This document shows positions 1-8,452 of a DNA stretch of 42,372 nt, piece after piece. The translations under genes were made by a program, and so were the position numbers. The DNA lies in contig DYKI01000021.1 of the NCBI GenBank assembly GCA_020722705.1, positions 1 through 42,372 of the forward strand, in the 5' to 3' direction. This DNA is from Chthonomonas calidirosea. Lineage in GTDB: Bacteria; Armatimonadota; Chthonomonadetes; Chthonomonadales; CAJBBX01. The notes below the pieces were generated by a model. That model was given only the letters and a program-made list of their open reading frames with translations. It did not search any database and was not told where the DNA came from. Numbering within the stretch: the stretch's first letter is position 1; each line of letters starts with the position of its first letter.

Positions 1-80
1 TTGTGCTGACTCCTCTGTCCGACCTGGAGCCGACGATGTTGGGGCCGGAGGGTGTGCCGATACGGCAAACGGCCAGTCGG

Positions 81-2519
81 CTAACGGAGAAGGGGCAGGT
101 GGTGCACAGTATCCAGCATACGGATTGGCTGGCGGTCCGCAACTGAACAGGCCCAATGCGAGGCACATGCTGTGGGCAGCCGTTTGAACTTGACTTGATG
201 CAGGCCGCTGGGCGCGGTCGTGAGCAGTTGGGCACCCATGAGCCTATAACGCCCCGGGACCCTGAATACCAGCCTGACGTTGCGGACATGAGCCGACAAT
301 GACCATGCCGGTTCGTCGAGCATGTCCACAACGATAGCTCTGTTTGGACCCGACGATCGCCCAAGCACGATCCAACTGGCTCCGAGTCTCTGCGGTAACG
401 ATCCGTCGAAACGGACCTCAACAGGAACCTCACTAGCGGGCGGCAGCGACCAAGCGGCGACCTCTAGCAGATGCTTGCGATGTGGGGAGCCGGTGACCGT
501 GGACACCCAGTATGTGGCCATGCCTTCGCTCCAGAACTCGATCACGGAGCCGTCCGTCTGTCGAACGAGCGAGGCCTTGGTCAAACTCTCCTCGCGGACG
601 TTTGCTCGGGCGATCGGAATCGTCATGACGTTGAAGGGGTGCCGCGCTATCGTCAGGTCGCGGGGCTGGATAAGCAGACGGCTAACGTGCTTGTTGCGCT
701 GTGCAAGCAACCTGATTCTGTTCAGAGCACTTCGTAGATCGGCATTTCCATGGGTCTCGTCCCCGAGATCAGGATCAATGGTTGACGGCAAGAAGCGAAG
801 CGACAGGGCGTATTGCTTAAGAAACGGACTGTACACACTAAGGTCAAACGGGTTGGCAGACAGCCCGGGCACCACTTGACAAAGCCGACTTCCGCGGACG
901 TTCGGTGCAACCGCGATGCCATTGTTGAGACGGGCCAAAGGCGCAACTAGGTTCATGCCAATGCTGCGCACAGCCCGGGCCTCGCCACGCCGATATGCCC
1001 AGTCTGACTTGGCGGTTAGCCAGCCAAGACCGCGCGCAGGGGCGACAAGGACGATGATACCGAGCAAAAGTTCCACCGAACGAAAACGGGCTGCTGTCCC
1101 AGCGGACCACGCAGTTCCGAGCGCGACGCCAAGCATGGACGTACACCACGCCGCAACGGTCCAGAGGTGCTGGGAGTTAGCCCCTCTCATCGACAGGCCT
1201 GGACGTCCAATGTGTACGATGGCCACACTGATCAGCAAGAGTGTCCCTAATGTGATGATAGACCGATCGCCGTTGCTCCAACTACTCCGTAGCGCAACGA
1301 GTACCACGAGAACCCACAAAGCTGCTAGCGCATAGCCACCAGGCCGAACGTAAAGGGGTCCCATTGCGATCTCGCCAAGGCTTTGGGCAATCAGGCTTAC
1401 CGCATCTAGGGCAAACATACCGAGACCGTGAGAAGATCCGCCAGCGAGAGGATTGCTGCGCGAGTTCCCAGAACCGAGAAGCGCAACGTTCAGTCCCACG
1501 ATGAGTACCGTTGCAGCCGCCCAAGGCACGAAAAGCTTCCGGGCCTGATCCCGTGCGTCTGACCAAGTGATCAGGCCGAGCGGGTGCACCGCGACCGCTG
1601 CGGCAGCGGGGAGCACCCAAGCCCCTGCGTTGTCAATCAAGCCCGTCAACGTCAGCGTGACGAATAAGCCAAGGCGCGACCACAGAGTCGGCCGTGGCGA
1701 TCGCACAACGGCGGCGGTTAGCATTAAGGCCCAAGCTCCTAAGCACAGGACTTGAACGTATGGTGAGCTCGAAAAGAAACCGGCAGCGACGCTGCTGAAC
1801 CCGCTTAACGAGGGCAGCAGGACGACGACCGCCAGCGCACCGACGGCTGGAACCCGAAGCGTCCGAAGTACCAGTACTACGGACGCGAGCGCCATGACTA
1901 GGACAAGCCACGCCACCAACGCTCGCGGTACGGGGTTGAGGCCGAACAGCGATCGAGCGAGCGCAACTTCGGCGCGGTAGCCAGGCATGACGTGGCCGAG
2001 ATGTGGGACGAAGAGCGAGCGCACGGCGCCGTTTGCGTCCAGACAGTGCTCGATGGGGTAATCGTCGAGGCTGAAGTCAGCAATCGGAGTGCAGACCGCA
2101 AGCAACGGGATTAACATCACCGCCGCTATAGCATGCCAGGCCGCGATCTCCACAAGACGCACTCGGCTGCCGGTGTCCATCAGATTCAGATCAAGATGGC
2201 TGAGTAGTCGCACGATCAGAAGGATGAGCGTGCGAGCCTTGCGAACGCGACTGAGAGCAATGGGAAGCGGAGCGATCGAGAGCAGGGCGACAACGAGCAA
2301 TGGGGCCCTGAATCGGTAGCCGTTCCTCTGCACGAACTCGAGCCCGATGCCGTCACAGCCGAGTCCCCTCAAGGCTGCGAATACTCGGTCGGGTGCGACA
2401 GTCAAGAGCAACAACCCGGCTCCGCACAGCACGCTCAAGAGAGGCAATACCACGGGAGCACAGGCTATTTCGTCAGTTCCGCAAGGACACCTTTGGTCAG
2501 TTGGGGCGTCTCGGCTCAA
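81..2519 (-). CDS. GT-C-like polytopic membrane protein, family unknown
   Basis: The 812-residue protein has about a dozen hydrophobic segments in roughly its first 500 residues (e.g. 20-42, 73-91, 127-147), then a soluble C-terminal part of about 280 residues. After the third segment comes FSLDDYPIEH, with an acidic pair at D152-D153. This resembles the first external loop of GT-C glycosyltransferases (PMT/ArnT type), where acidic residues sit at the active site, so transfer of a sugar from a polyprenyl carrier outside the membrane is an inference. The start is TTG at 2519, chosen because GGGAGG (2526-2531 on the plus strand as CCTCCC) lies 6 nt upstream. It is divergent from the epimerase and near an exopolysaccharide operon, which fits a role in surface polysaccharide. 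No specific family was recognised. Confidence 0.7.
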   Translation of the reverse strand: MSRDAPTDQRCPCGTDEIACAPVVLPLLSVLCGAGLLLLTVAPDRVFAALRGLGCDGIGLEFVQRNGYRFRAPLLVVALLSIAPLPIALSRVRKARTLILLIVRLLSHLDLNLMDTGSRVRLVEIAAWHAIAAVMLIPLLAVCTPIADFSLDDYPIEHCLDANGAVRSLFVPHLGHVMPGYRAEVALARSLFGLNPVPRALVAWLVLVMALASVVLVLRTLRVPAVGALAVVVLLPSLSGFSSVAAGFFSSSPYVQVLCLGAWALMLTAAVVRSPRPTLWSRLGLFVTLTLTGLIDNAGAWVLPAAAAVAVHPLGLITWSDARDQARKLFVPWAAATVLIVGLNVALLGSGNSRSNPLAGGSSHGLGMFALDAVSLIAQSLGEIAMGPLYVRPGGYALAALWVLVVLVALRSSWSNGDRSIITLGTLLLISVAIVHIGRPGLSMRGANSQHLWTVAAWCTSMLGVALGTAWSAGTAARFRSVELLLGIIVLVAPARGLGWLTAKSDWAYRRGEARAVRSIGMNLVAPLARLNNGIAVAPNVRGSRLCQVVPGLSANPFDLSVYSPFLKQYALSLRFLPSTIDPDLGDETHGNADLRSALNRIRLLAQRNKHVSRLLIQPRDLTIARHPFNVMTIPIARANVREESLTKASLVRQTDGSVIEFWSEGMATYWVSTVTGSPHRKHLLEVAAWSLPPASEVPVEVRFDGSLPQRLGASWIVLGRSSGPNRAIVVDMLDEPAWSLSAHVRNVRLVFRVPGRYRLMGAQLLTTAPSGLHQVKFKRLPTACASHWACSVADRQPIRMLDTVHHLPLLR

Positions 2520-2712
2520 TCCTAGCCTCCCAACGGTCGTATGAAAAGCCAGCTCATTAAGAGTACCCTAGAGAATGGCGCTCTGCGAGGAAGTGCCTAT
2601 GACCGATGGGTCCGCTACGATTTTGCATTGCGCTGGGCAGGTCATTCGGGCAATGGCGGCCAATATGAACCATACTACCGTGACTACCGCGGCCGGGAGG
2701 AGGGCAATCGAG

Positions 2713-3750
2713 TTGGAGACACGCGAGACAACCTGTCGGAGTGACGATCAAATCGTCGTTGCTGGAGCCGGCGGCTTTATTGGCGGTTCGGTTGTAAAGC
2801 GCCTTCGGGATCAGGGGTTTACCAGAATACGGGCTGTGGACAGGAAGCCCGTCGGCGACTGGTATCAGAGAGTGGATGGGGTGGAGTGCGTCTGTGCGGA
2901 CCTCAGCGAGAAGGACAACGCGATCGCGGCTGTCCGGAATGCCGTGGAGGTCTACAACTTTGCCGCAGACATGGGAGGGATGGGGTTCATCGAGCGCTTC
3001 CGGGTCGAGTGCTTGCGGAGCGTCCTCATCAATACGCAGCTCATCGAGGCTGCTTGGCGCGCGGGAGTGCGGCGCTACTTCTATTCGTCGTCGGCGTGTG
3101 TCTACAACACGGACCTGCAGAAAGATCCGGCGGTACGGGCTTTGAAGGAGACGGATGCCTACCCCGCCATGGCCGAGCGCGGTTACGGCTGGGAGAAGCT
3201 CATCTCGGAGATGTTCTGCCAGGAGTACTGGGCAGAGCGTGGGCTTGAGACGCACATAGCCCGGTTTCACAACGTCTACGGCCCGCACGGAACGTGGTTC
3301 GGTGGCAGGGAGAAGGCTCCGGCCGCCATATGCCGCAAGGTGATCGAAGCCAAGGACACCGGCAACGGTACGATCGAAATCTGGGGCGACGGCACGCAAA
3401 CGAGGAGCTTCTGCTACATTGATGACTGCGTCACGGGCATTGACAAGATCACGCATTGTGACCGTCTGATTGCCACGCCGATCAACCTTGGCTCCAGCGA
3501 GCTGGTCTCAATCAACGAGCTAGTGGACATTGTCGAAGACATCGCGGGGACGAAGCTGAAGCGTACATACAACCCGGATGCGCCGAAGGGAGTTGCCGGA
3601 CGCAACAGCGACAACACGTTCATCAAACAGGTCCTCGGATGGGAGCCCTCGACGCCTCTTCGGGATGGCATGCGCCGGACCTACGAGTGGATCGAGCAGC
3701 AGTACTTCGACCGCAAAGCCGGAAAGAAGGTGGTTGAGGACAAGTGGTAG
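2713..3750 (+). CDS. GDP-mannose 3,5-epimerase-like SDR sugar-nucleotide epimerase
   Basis: An extended short-chain dehydrogenase with an NAD-binding GAGGFIGG near the N terminus. Several blocks match plant GDP-mannose 3,5-epimerase: AADMGGMGFI, the catalytic-cysteine block SSSACVY, the YGWEK Tyr/Lys pair, RFHNVYGPHGTW, GREKAPAAICRK, GDGTQTRSF and GRNSDN. Known members convert GDP-mannose to GDP-L-galactose or GDP-gulose, so a related reaction feeding the neighbouring polysaccharide operon is likely but unproven. The open frame reaches back to ATG 2575, but the Rossmann fold begins only near residue 60 of that frame. TTG 2713 has GGGAGGAGGG at 2695-2704, 8 nt upstream, and gives 345 residues, close to the family length. 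ATG 2653 or 2665 are alternatives. Substrate specificity cannot be read from sequence alone. Confidence 0.85.
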   Translation: METRETTCRSDDQIVVAGAGGFIGGSVVKRLRDQGFTRIRAVDRKPVGDWYQRVDGVECVCADLSEKDNAIAAVRNAVEVYNFAADMGGMGFIERFRVECLRSVLINTQLIEAAWRAGVRRYFYSSSACVYNTDLQKDPAVRALKETDAYPAMAERGYGWEKLISEMFCQEYWAERGLETHIARFHNVYGPHGTWFGGREKAPAAICRKVIEAKDTGNGTIEIWGDGTQTRSFCYIDDCVTGIDKITHCDRLIATPINLGSSELVSINELVDIVEDIAGTKLKRTYNPDAPKGVAGRNSDNTFIKQVLGWEPSTPLRDGMRRTYEWIEQQYFDRKAGKKVVEDKW

Positions 3751-3755
3751 CTTCC

Positions 3756-3777
3756 GGCGGGCGGGATTAAGCCCGCC
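3756..3777 (+). terminator. Hairpin after the epimerase gene, possible terminator
   Basis: GGCGGGC (3756-3762) and GCCCGCC (3771-3777) are perfect inverted repeats with an 8-nt loop, starting 6 nt after the epimerase stop. There is no U-tract (TTGCTC follows), so it may act as a factor-dependent terminator or an mRNA-stabilising hairpin. Confidence 0.45.
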
Positions 3778-4058
3778 TTGCTCGTGCAGCCCGCGCTCGG
3801 GCCGGAGTGGCCGGCACCGATGGCGTGACTATCAACGTGGGCGACTGATCGTTTCTTGGAGGCCCGCGGCATCTGGATTGCGTCCTTCGGCGCCGGTTTG
3901 CGCCCTAGACGATGCCGGAGCGCATGCCGGCTCGTTTCGGTCAGCGCCAAAGATGCGCCGCCAGGCAAGCGGTCGAGTGCGGCAAGCCGCGCACTCAATC
4001 ATTGCGCCACCTCCGTGGGATTGTTGGCGTCTGCATCGGGGGCCGCGGCTGCTTTCGG

Positions 4059-4087
4059 TTGACAGGTCAGGTCATCAAACCTATAAT
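4059..4087 (+). promoter_or_regulatory. Perfect sigma-70 consensus promoter of the exopolysaccharide operon
   Basis: TTGACA at 4059-4064 and TATAAT at 4082-4087 are exact consensus hexamers with the optimal 17-nt spacer. Transcription should begin near 4094, giving a leader of about 74 nt before ATG 4168. No other promoter in the window is this close to consensus. Confidence 0.85.
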
Positions 4088-4167
4088 ACAACTTGCGCGT
4101 GCCGGCTCGCCGATGGGGGCATGGATCGGCGTGTCGGAGCAGCGACGTTGAGCGGAGATTGGTGACG

Positions 4168-4890
4168 ATGTCGCAGGAGCAGCCTAACAAATCGGAAATC
4201 ATGCCGTGCAGGCTCGCCAACTCGGAACCGCACCCAGGCGTCTCGGTTCCGCCGGCATCGCTGCGTGTGACGGCATGCCCGGGCAGTGTCTTTTACACCG
4301 TCATGAAAAGGGCTCTGGACATAGGGGTGAGTGCCCTGTTCCTCGTGCTGTTTTGCTGGCTCTACGTGTTGATCGCACTCTTGGTCAAGTTGACATCTCA
4401 CGGGCCGATCTTGTACGTTCAGACACGTGTGGGAGCCGGCGGCCGCCACTTCCCGTTTCTCAAGTTCCGTTCCATGGTGAAGGATGCGGACGACATGAAG
4501 GCGGAGATTGAGCACCTTAACGAGGCGGACGGCCCTGTGTTCAAGATCAAAAACGATCCCCGCGTGACGCCGATCGGACGTGTTCTGCGCAAGTTCAGCC
4601 TTGACGAGCTGCCGCAGTTTGTTAACGTGCTGTTAGGGCACATGAGCCTGGTTGGGCCTCGACCGCCCTTGCCGACCGAGGTGGAAAAGTACGGCGAACG
4701 CGAATGGAGACGGCTCACGGTCAGGCCGGGGATAACATGCCTCTGGCAGATCAATGGTCGAAGCGAGGTTTCGTTCGATGAGTGGATGGAGATGGACCTC
4801 GACTACATTCGGCGGCGTTCGCTCTGGCTCGACCTCTGCATACTCATTAAGACCATACCCGCAGTAATCGCATGCCGCGGCGCGTGCTGA
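4168..4890 (+). CDS. Polyprenyl-phosphate sugar-1-phosphate transferase (bacterial sugar transferase family)
   Basis: This enzyme should start polysaccharide assembly by moving a sugar-1-phosphate from a nucleotide sugar to undecaprenyl phosphate at the inner membrane. The 240-residue protein is the short, one-helix form: a polar tail of about 40 residues, one membrane segment (about 50-73, following KRALDI), then the catalytic domain. Family motifs are LKFRSM (98-103), FKIKNDPRVTPIGRVLR, KFSLDELPQ with the catalytic Asp-Glu at 146-147, LVGPRPPLP, and RPGITCLWQINGRSEVSF. ATG 4168 was chosen over the upstream in-frame GTG 4093, which lies at the predicted transcription start; GCGGAG at 4152-4157 serves as a weak binding site. 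It is the first gene of the operon. The sugar it uses cannot be told from sequence. Confidence 0.9.
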   Translation: MSQEQPNKSEIMPCRLANSEPHPGVSVPPASLRVTACPGSVFYTVMKRALDIGVSALFLVLFCWLYVLIALLVKLTSHGPILYVQTRVGAGGRHFPFLKFRSMVKDADDMKAEIEHLNEADGPVFKIKNDPRVTPIGRVLRKFSLDELPQFVNVLLGHMSLVGPRPPLPTEVEKYGEREWRRLTVRPGITCLWQINGRSEVSFDEWMEMDLDYIRRRSLWLDLCILIKTIPAVIACRGAC

Positions 4891-4975
4891 TTGCCTGAGT
4901 CCAGCCCTATGGTAGACTAGGACCTCTACATCACACTTGGGCGCGAACCACGGCGCGAAAGGACCCATAGCACGC

Positions 4976-7198
4976 ATGCAAACCGTCACCTGGTCCAGCA
5001 GCGAGATTTCACTGCGTGATTACGTCAACATTATCAAGCGGCGTCGGCTCATCATCGTTCTTGCCGCCCTTGTGATCTTCGGCGTCGGCGCTGTGTCTAC
5101 GTACCTGACCAAACCGGTCTACCGTTCGGTGACACGGATGCTTGTTGATGCGTCCCCCGACCGGTATGGAACCTCATACTCTACAGATCCGCTGCTTAGC
5201 CAGTTCTTCATGCAGAGCAACGTTGGCGACATCAGCACCCAGATCGAGGTTATCAAGAGCGAGGGAGTTCTGTCGGCGGCGTACCGGGAGTCGGGTGTCC
5301 CGCCCGGAAGCGTGTCAGTTTCCGTATCGCAGGCGGGCGTGACCTCGGTGCTTGACATTGCCGCAGAGTCTCAAAACGCCGACTCGGCACGTCGGTTCCT
5401 GGATGCACTGCCGCGGGTTTATGTGAAGAACATCACGTGGAACCGCAAGGAGGAAATCAACAACGCGATCGAGTTCATGAGGGCTCGCGTGGTTGAGGAG
5501 ACGGATCAGCTAAAGAGCGTTCAGGACGAGTTGCAGCGGCTTCGCCAACGTTCGAAAGTGTACAGCGTTACTGAGGGCACGAAGGAAATGGTGCGGCTCC
5601 AGGCTGAGGCTGTGCTTGAGGTGCGCAAGGCCGAGACCGCCATCCAGGTGAGTGAGGCGACGCTGCGGGCCCTTGAAAGCCAACGTCGTGCGTTGCCGGA
5701 GTGGGTCGAGACACGCGAGACGATAACGAACCCGGAGATCGCCAAGACCGAAGAGGCCATAGGCGCTCTACAGACGCAGAGGTCAGGCTTGCTTGTGCTG
5801 TTCAAGCCCGCGGCGCCCGAGGTTCAGGAACTCGATGCTCGGATTTCCGCACTGAAGCAAAGAGCATCGCTGATGCCGGCTACCATTACGACGACCCGCA
5901 AAACCAGGAACCCGGCGCTTGAGGCCATTGACCAGGAGGTGGTTTCCGCACGACGTGATGTCATGCGCGATAGGCTAGCGCTCGCTGCGAGTCGAGCCCA
6001 CGCGGAGAAGATCAACGCGCAGCTCGCCGGCATCAGCGCACAAGACATACGTCAGGCCAGGCTTGAGGCCGAAGCGGAGAGACACAGGGAGGCTGCCGCG
6101 CAGTTCAGTCGGAACATAGACGACCTGAGCGTGCGGGGCAAGGCGGCCCCCGATCCGGTACGCGTGATCGCTGCGCCGCGGGTGGCCGTGAAGGTCGCTC
6201 CTCGGACCGCGAGCAACCTCTCGTATGCCGCGATTGTCGGTCTGCTGGTTGGTATCTGCCTTGCGCTTCTTCAGGAGTATCTGGATGATCGGGTCAATAT
6301 CCCCGAGGATGCGCGCCGCATCATGGGCGTTCCGGTACTTGGATTCGTGCCGCTTGTGGAGGAATCGAAAGCGCGCCTCATTCGTGAGTCCCACGGAGGG
6401 TCGTTGCTTGAGAGCTACCGCGTCTTAAGGACAAACGTCCGGTTCGCAACGGTCGGAACTGAGAGCACATCCATTCTGGTCACGAGCACTGTGCCCGGCG
6501 AGGGCAAGTCCTTGACCGTTTCGAATCTCGCGGTGGCGATGGCTCTCGACGGCCGAGCGGTGATTGCGGTGGACACAGACCTCAGACGCCCGACCCTGCA
6601 CCAGAAGTTCGATTGCGATCAGCGTCCGGGCCTAACGAACGTGTTGGTTGGAAACACCGATCTCGATGACGCGTTGCAGGAAACCGCCATTCCTGGTCTC
6701 CGCGTACTGGCAACGGGTCCGCTGCCGCCGAACCCGGCCGAGTTGCTGAACTCGCCTGCGATGCGCAACCTGCATGCCCAGCTCAGGGAACGCGCCGATG
6801 TGGTGATCTACGACAGCCCACCGTTCTTGGCGTCGGCGGATGCACAGGTGCTCTCTGCTGACGTTGACGGGGTCCTCTACGTGGTGCAGTTTGGAGAAGC
6901 GAGGAAGTCGGCGATTCGTCATTCCAATGACCTCCTATCACAGGCGCATGCCAACGTGATGGGCATCGTGTTCAACAAGATCACCTTGTCGGGCATTCGC
7001 GACGACTACTACTATTACGGCTACTACCGCTACTATCGCTACTACGACTACAAGCCTGCGCTCGAAGGCGGATCGGGCAAGCGGCGCAGTCGCCATTCTG
7101 AGTACGAGGCTATGCTGGCAGCGGCTGAAGGCAGAACCATACCCGATGACGCCGAGGAAAGCACGGCCATCGAGAAAGACAAGGGGCAGAACGCATGA
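4976..7198 (+). CDS. Polysaccharide chain-length regulator fused to BY-family tyrosine kinase (Wzc-like)
   Basis: A 740-residue inner-membrane protein that should control polymer length and export together with the next gene product. Order of parts: Wzz-type N-terminal domain with a first membrane helix (about 24-43), a long periplasmic region rich in heptad-like Glu/Arg/Leu (about 165-410), a second helix (about 415-433), then the cytoplasmic kinase. The kinase shows Walker A PGEGKS (near 507-512), Walker A' VDTDLRRP (from about 532), Walker B VVIYDSPP (near 609-616) and a C-terminal tyrosine cluster at 676-692 with 11 Tyr in 17 residues, the usual autophosphorylation site. ATG 4976 is preceded by AAAGGA (4958-4963); a TTG at 4937 is less likely. 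Its stop overlaps the next start (ATGA). No cognate low-molecular-weight phosphatase is nearby. Confidence 0.93.
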   Translation: MQTVTWSSSEISLRDYVNIIKRRRLIIVLAALVIFGVGAVSTYLTKPVYRSVTRMLVDASPDRYGTSYSTDPLLSQFFMQSNVGDISTQIEVIKSEGVLSAAYRESGVPPGSVSVSVSQAGVTSVLDIAAESQNADSARRFLDALPRVYVKNITWNRKEEINNAIEFMRARVVEETDQLKSVQDELQRLRQRSKVYSVTEGTKEMVRLQAEAVLEVRKAETAIQVSEATLRALESQRRALPEWVETRETITNPEIAKTEEAIGALQTQRSGLLVLFKPAAPEVQELDARISALKQRASLMPATITTTRKTRNPALEAIDQEVVSARRDVMRDRLALAASRAHAEKINAQLAGISAQDIRQARLEAEAERHREAAAQFSRNIDDLSVRGKAAPDPVRVIAAPRVAVKVAPRTASNLSYAAIVGLLVGICLALLQEYLDDRVNIPEDARRIMGVPVLGFVPLVEESKARLIRESHGGSLLESYRVLRTNVRFATVGTESTSILVTSTVPGEGKSLTVSNLAVAMALDGRAVIAVDTDLRRPTLHQKFDCDQRPGLTNVLVGNTDLDDALQETAIPGLRVLATGPLPPNPAELLNSPAMRNLHAQLRERADVVIYDSPPFLASADAQVLSADVDGVLYVVQFGEARKSAIRHSNDLLSQAHANVMGIVFNKITLSGIRDDYYYYGYYRYYRYYDYKPALEGGSGKRRSRHSEYEAMLAAAEGRTIPDDAEESTAIEKDKGQNA

Positions 7199-8382
7199 GG
7201 CACCTCCTGCTCGTCATCGCGGCCGCCGTCCTGCTCGCATCTTCAGCGGTCGCCCAGACTGCCAATCCTCCGCCTCAGCAGGGCCCCGCGGTTGATCTGG
7301 AGTATGTGTTGGGCCCGGACGATGTGATTGAGATCGCGGTGCCCACGCACTCCGGCCTGGAGCGAACCGTCAACATCATGCCGGACGGTCGTATCACATT
7401 CCCGCGGGTCGGCGAGATCGTCGCGGCCGGCAAGACGGCCAGCCAACTGGCCATGGAAATCAAGACCGCCCTCGAGGCGACACTGAACAATGTGTCTGTC
7501 CTGGTGCTGGTGCGCGAGATGCGGGCCAACCGCGTCAGCCTCATCGGCGCGGTTCGGCAAGGCGGTACATTCTTCATGCGAGGACCCTGGAAGCTGATGG
7601 ACCTGATCGCGGCAGCGGGCGGCCTCGCCACAAAGCCGTCGCGGGTGACCGGGCGCCTCATCCGGGGACGCACGGAGGTCATCAGCCTCGACGTTGCTGC
7701 AGCGCTCGATGACCCCAAGAGCACGGCCAACATCAGCCTCCAGCGCAACGATCTCGTACTGATCGAGGAGATCGAGCGGAGCAAGCTTCTGGTGAACGTG
7801 CTTGGCCAGGTCCGCCAGCCGGGCACACTCGAGATTTACGAGGGCATGGACCTGCTGGCTTTGCTGACGATGGCTGGAAACCCGACTGAGCGAGCTGGCC
7901 TCTCGAAGGCCTATGTCCTGCGCGACGGCAAGGAGATACCGACGAACCTTCGGCCACTCCTCGTGGAGGGCAAGCACGACCCGTACATCGAGGAGTTCAA
8001 GATCCAACCCGGTGACGTGCTCTTCATCCCGGAGATCGAAGAGCGCTTTGCTGTGATGGGTATGGTCGCGCGACCGGGCTTCTTCACGATCCCGGAGAAG
8101 AAGAAGGTTACTGTTCTCGAAGCGCTGGGAATGGCCGGAGGGCAAGGGCCGAATGCCAACCTGCGTGGAGCCGGCATCATCAGGTCACGATCGGGCAAGC
8201 CTGAGACGATCAAGCTGGACCTCAATGCTCTGCTCAAGAAGAGCAACATGGCCTTCAACCTGACGATGGAGCCGGAGGACATTCTCTTCATACCGGAGCG
8301 CGGCAAACGCGGAATCACGGCCGGCGAAGCCTTCAGCACGATCTACATGTGGCGGTATATAGGTCTTCCGTTCCTCTGGTAG
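7195..8382 (+). CDS. Polysaccharide export protein with SLBB domains (Wza-like)
   Basis: A secreted 395-residue protein that should form or line the outer-membrane or periplasmic export channel for the polymer. A signal peptide (1-20, ending SSAVAQ) is followed by a poly-export domain (about 33-110: LEYVLGPDDVIEI, PDGRITFPRVGEI) and three SLBB-type repeats near 113-190, 198-280 and 285-367, each beginning with a V-x-x-x-G-x-V/A-x-x-P/G-G strand-turn. There is no lipobox cysteine, unlike classical Wza, so signal peptidase I cleavage is expected. The C terminus ends in an aromatic/hydrophobic segment (YMWRYIGLPFLW) that might contact the outer membrane. The start overlaps the kinase stop by 4 nt, indicating translational coupling. 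Confidence 0.9.
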   Translation: MRHLLLVIAAAVLLASSAVAQTANPPPQQGPAVDLEYVLGPDDVIEIAVPTHSGLERTVNIMPDGRITFPRVGEIVAAGKTASQLAMEIKTALEATLNNVSVLVLVREMRANRVSLIGAVRQGGTFFMRGPWKLMDLIAAAGGLATKPSRVTGRLIRGRTEVISLDVAAALDDPKSTANISLQRNDLVLIEEIERSKLLVNVLGQVRQPGTLEIYEGMDLLALLTMAGNPTERAGLSKAYVLRDGKEIPTNLRPLLVEGKHDPYIEEFKIQPGDVLFIPEIEERFAVMGMVARPGFFTIPEKKKVTVLEALGMAGGQGPNANLRGAGIIRSRSGKPETIKLDLNALLKKSNMAFNLTMEPEDILFIPERGKRGITAGEAFSTIYMWRYIGLPFLW

Positions 8383-8407
8383 CCATGTTGACCGTATTGG
8401 CTAGTTC

Positions 8408-8437
8408 CGGGTGGCCGCGCTCCGGCGCGGCCACCCG
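8408..8437 (+). terminator. Strong 13-bp hairpin between the export gene and the glycosyltransferase
   Basis: CGGGTGGCCGCGC (8408-8420) and GCGCGGCCACCCG (8425-8437) are perfect complements around a TCCG tetraloop, 26 nt after the export gene stop. There is no U-tract, only TCTGTG. It could end or attenuate transcription or protect the upstream message. It covers the 5-prime end of the longest possible glycosyltransferase frame, which supports the later GTG start. Confidence 0.55.
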
Positions 8438-8452
8438 TCTGTGAGGTGCGCG

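Larger units (their letters stand above)
3751..4167. other. 417-nt intergenic region before the exopolysaccharide operon
   Basis: No credible gene was seen; short open frames here have no ribosome binding site and no recognisable composition. The left end carries a GC-rich hairpin (3756-3777) just after the epimerase stop. The right end carries a consensus promoter (4059-4087), leaving an untranslated leader of about 74 nt before the phosphoglycosyl transferase start. The middle (about 3780-4055) shows nothing I can name. Confidence 0.6.

Noticed and set aside
3..146. Plus-strand open frame entering from the left edge, ending at a TGA (about 47 codons).
   Set aside because: Could be the tail of a convergent gene, but it overlaps the end of the minus-strand membrane protein by about 60 nt and shows no recognisable family; too short to support.
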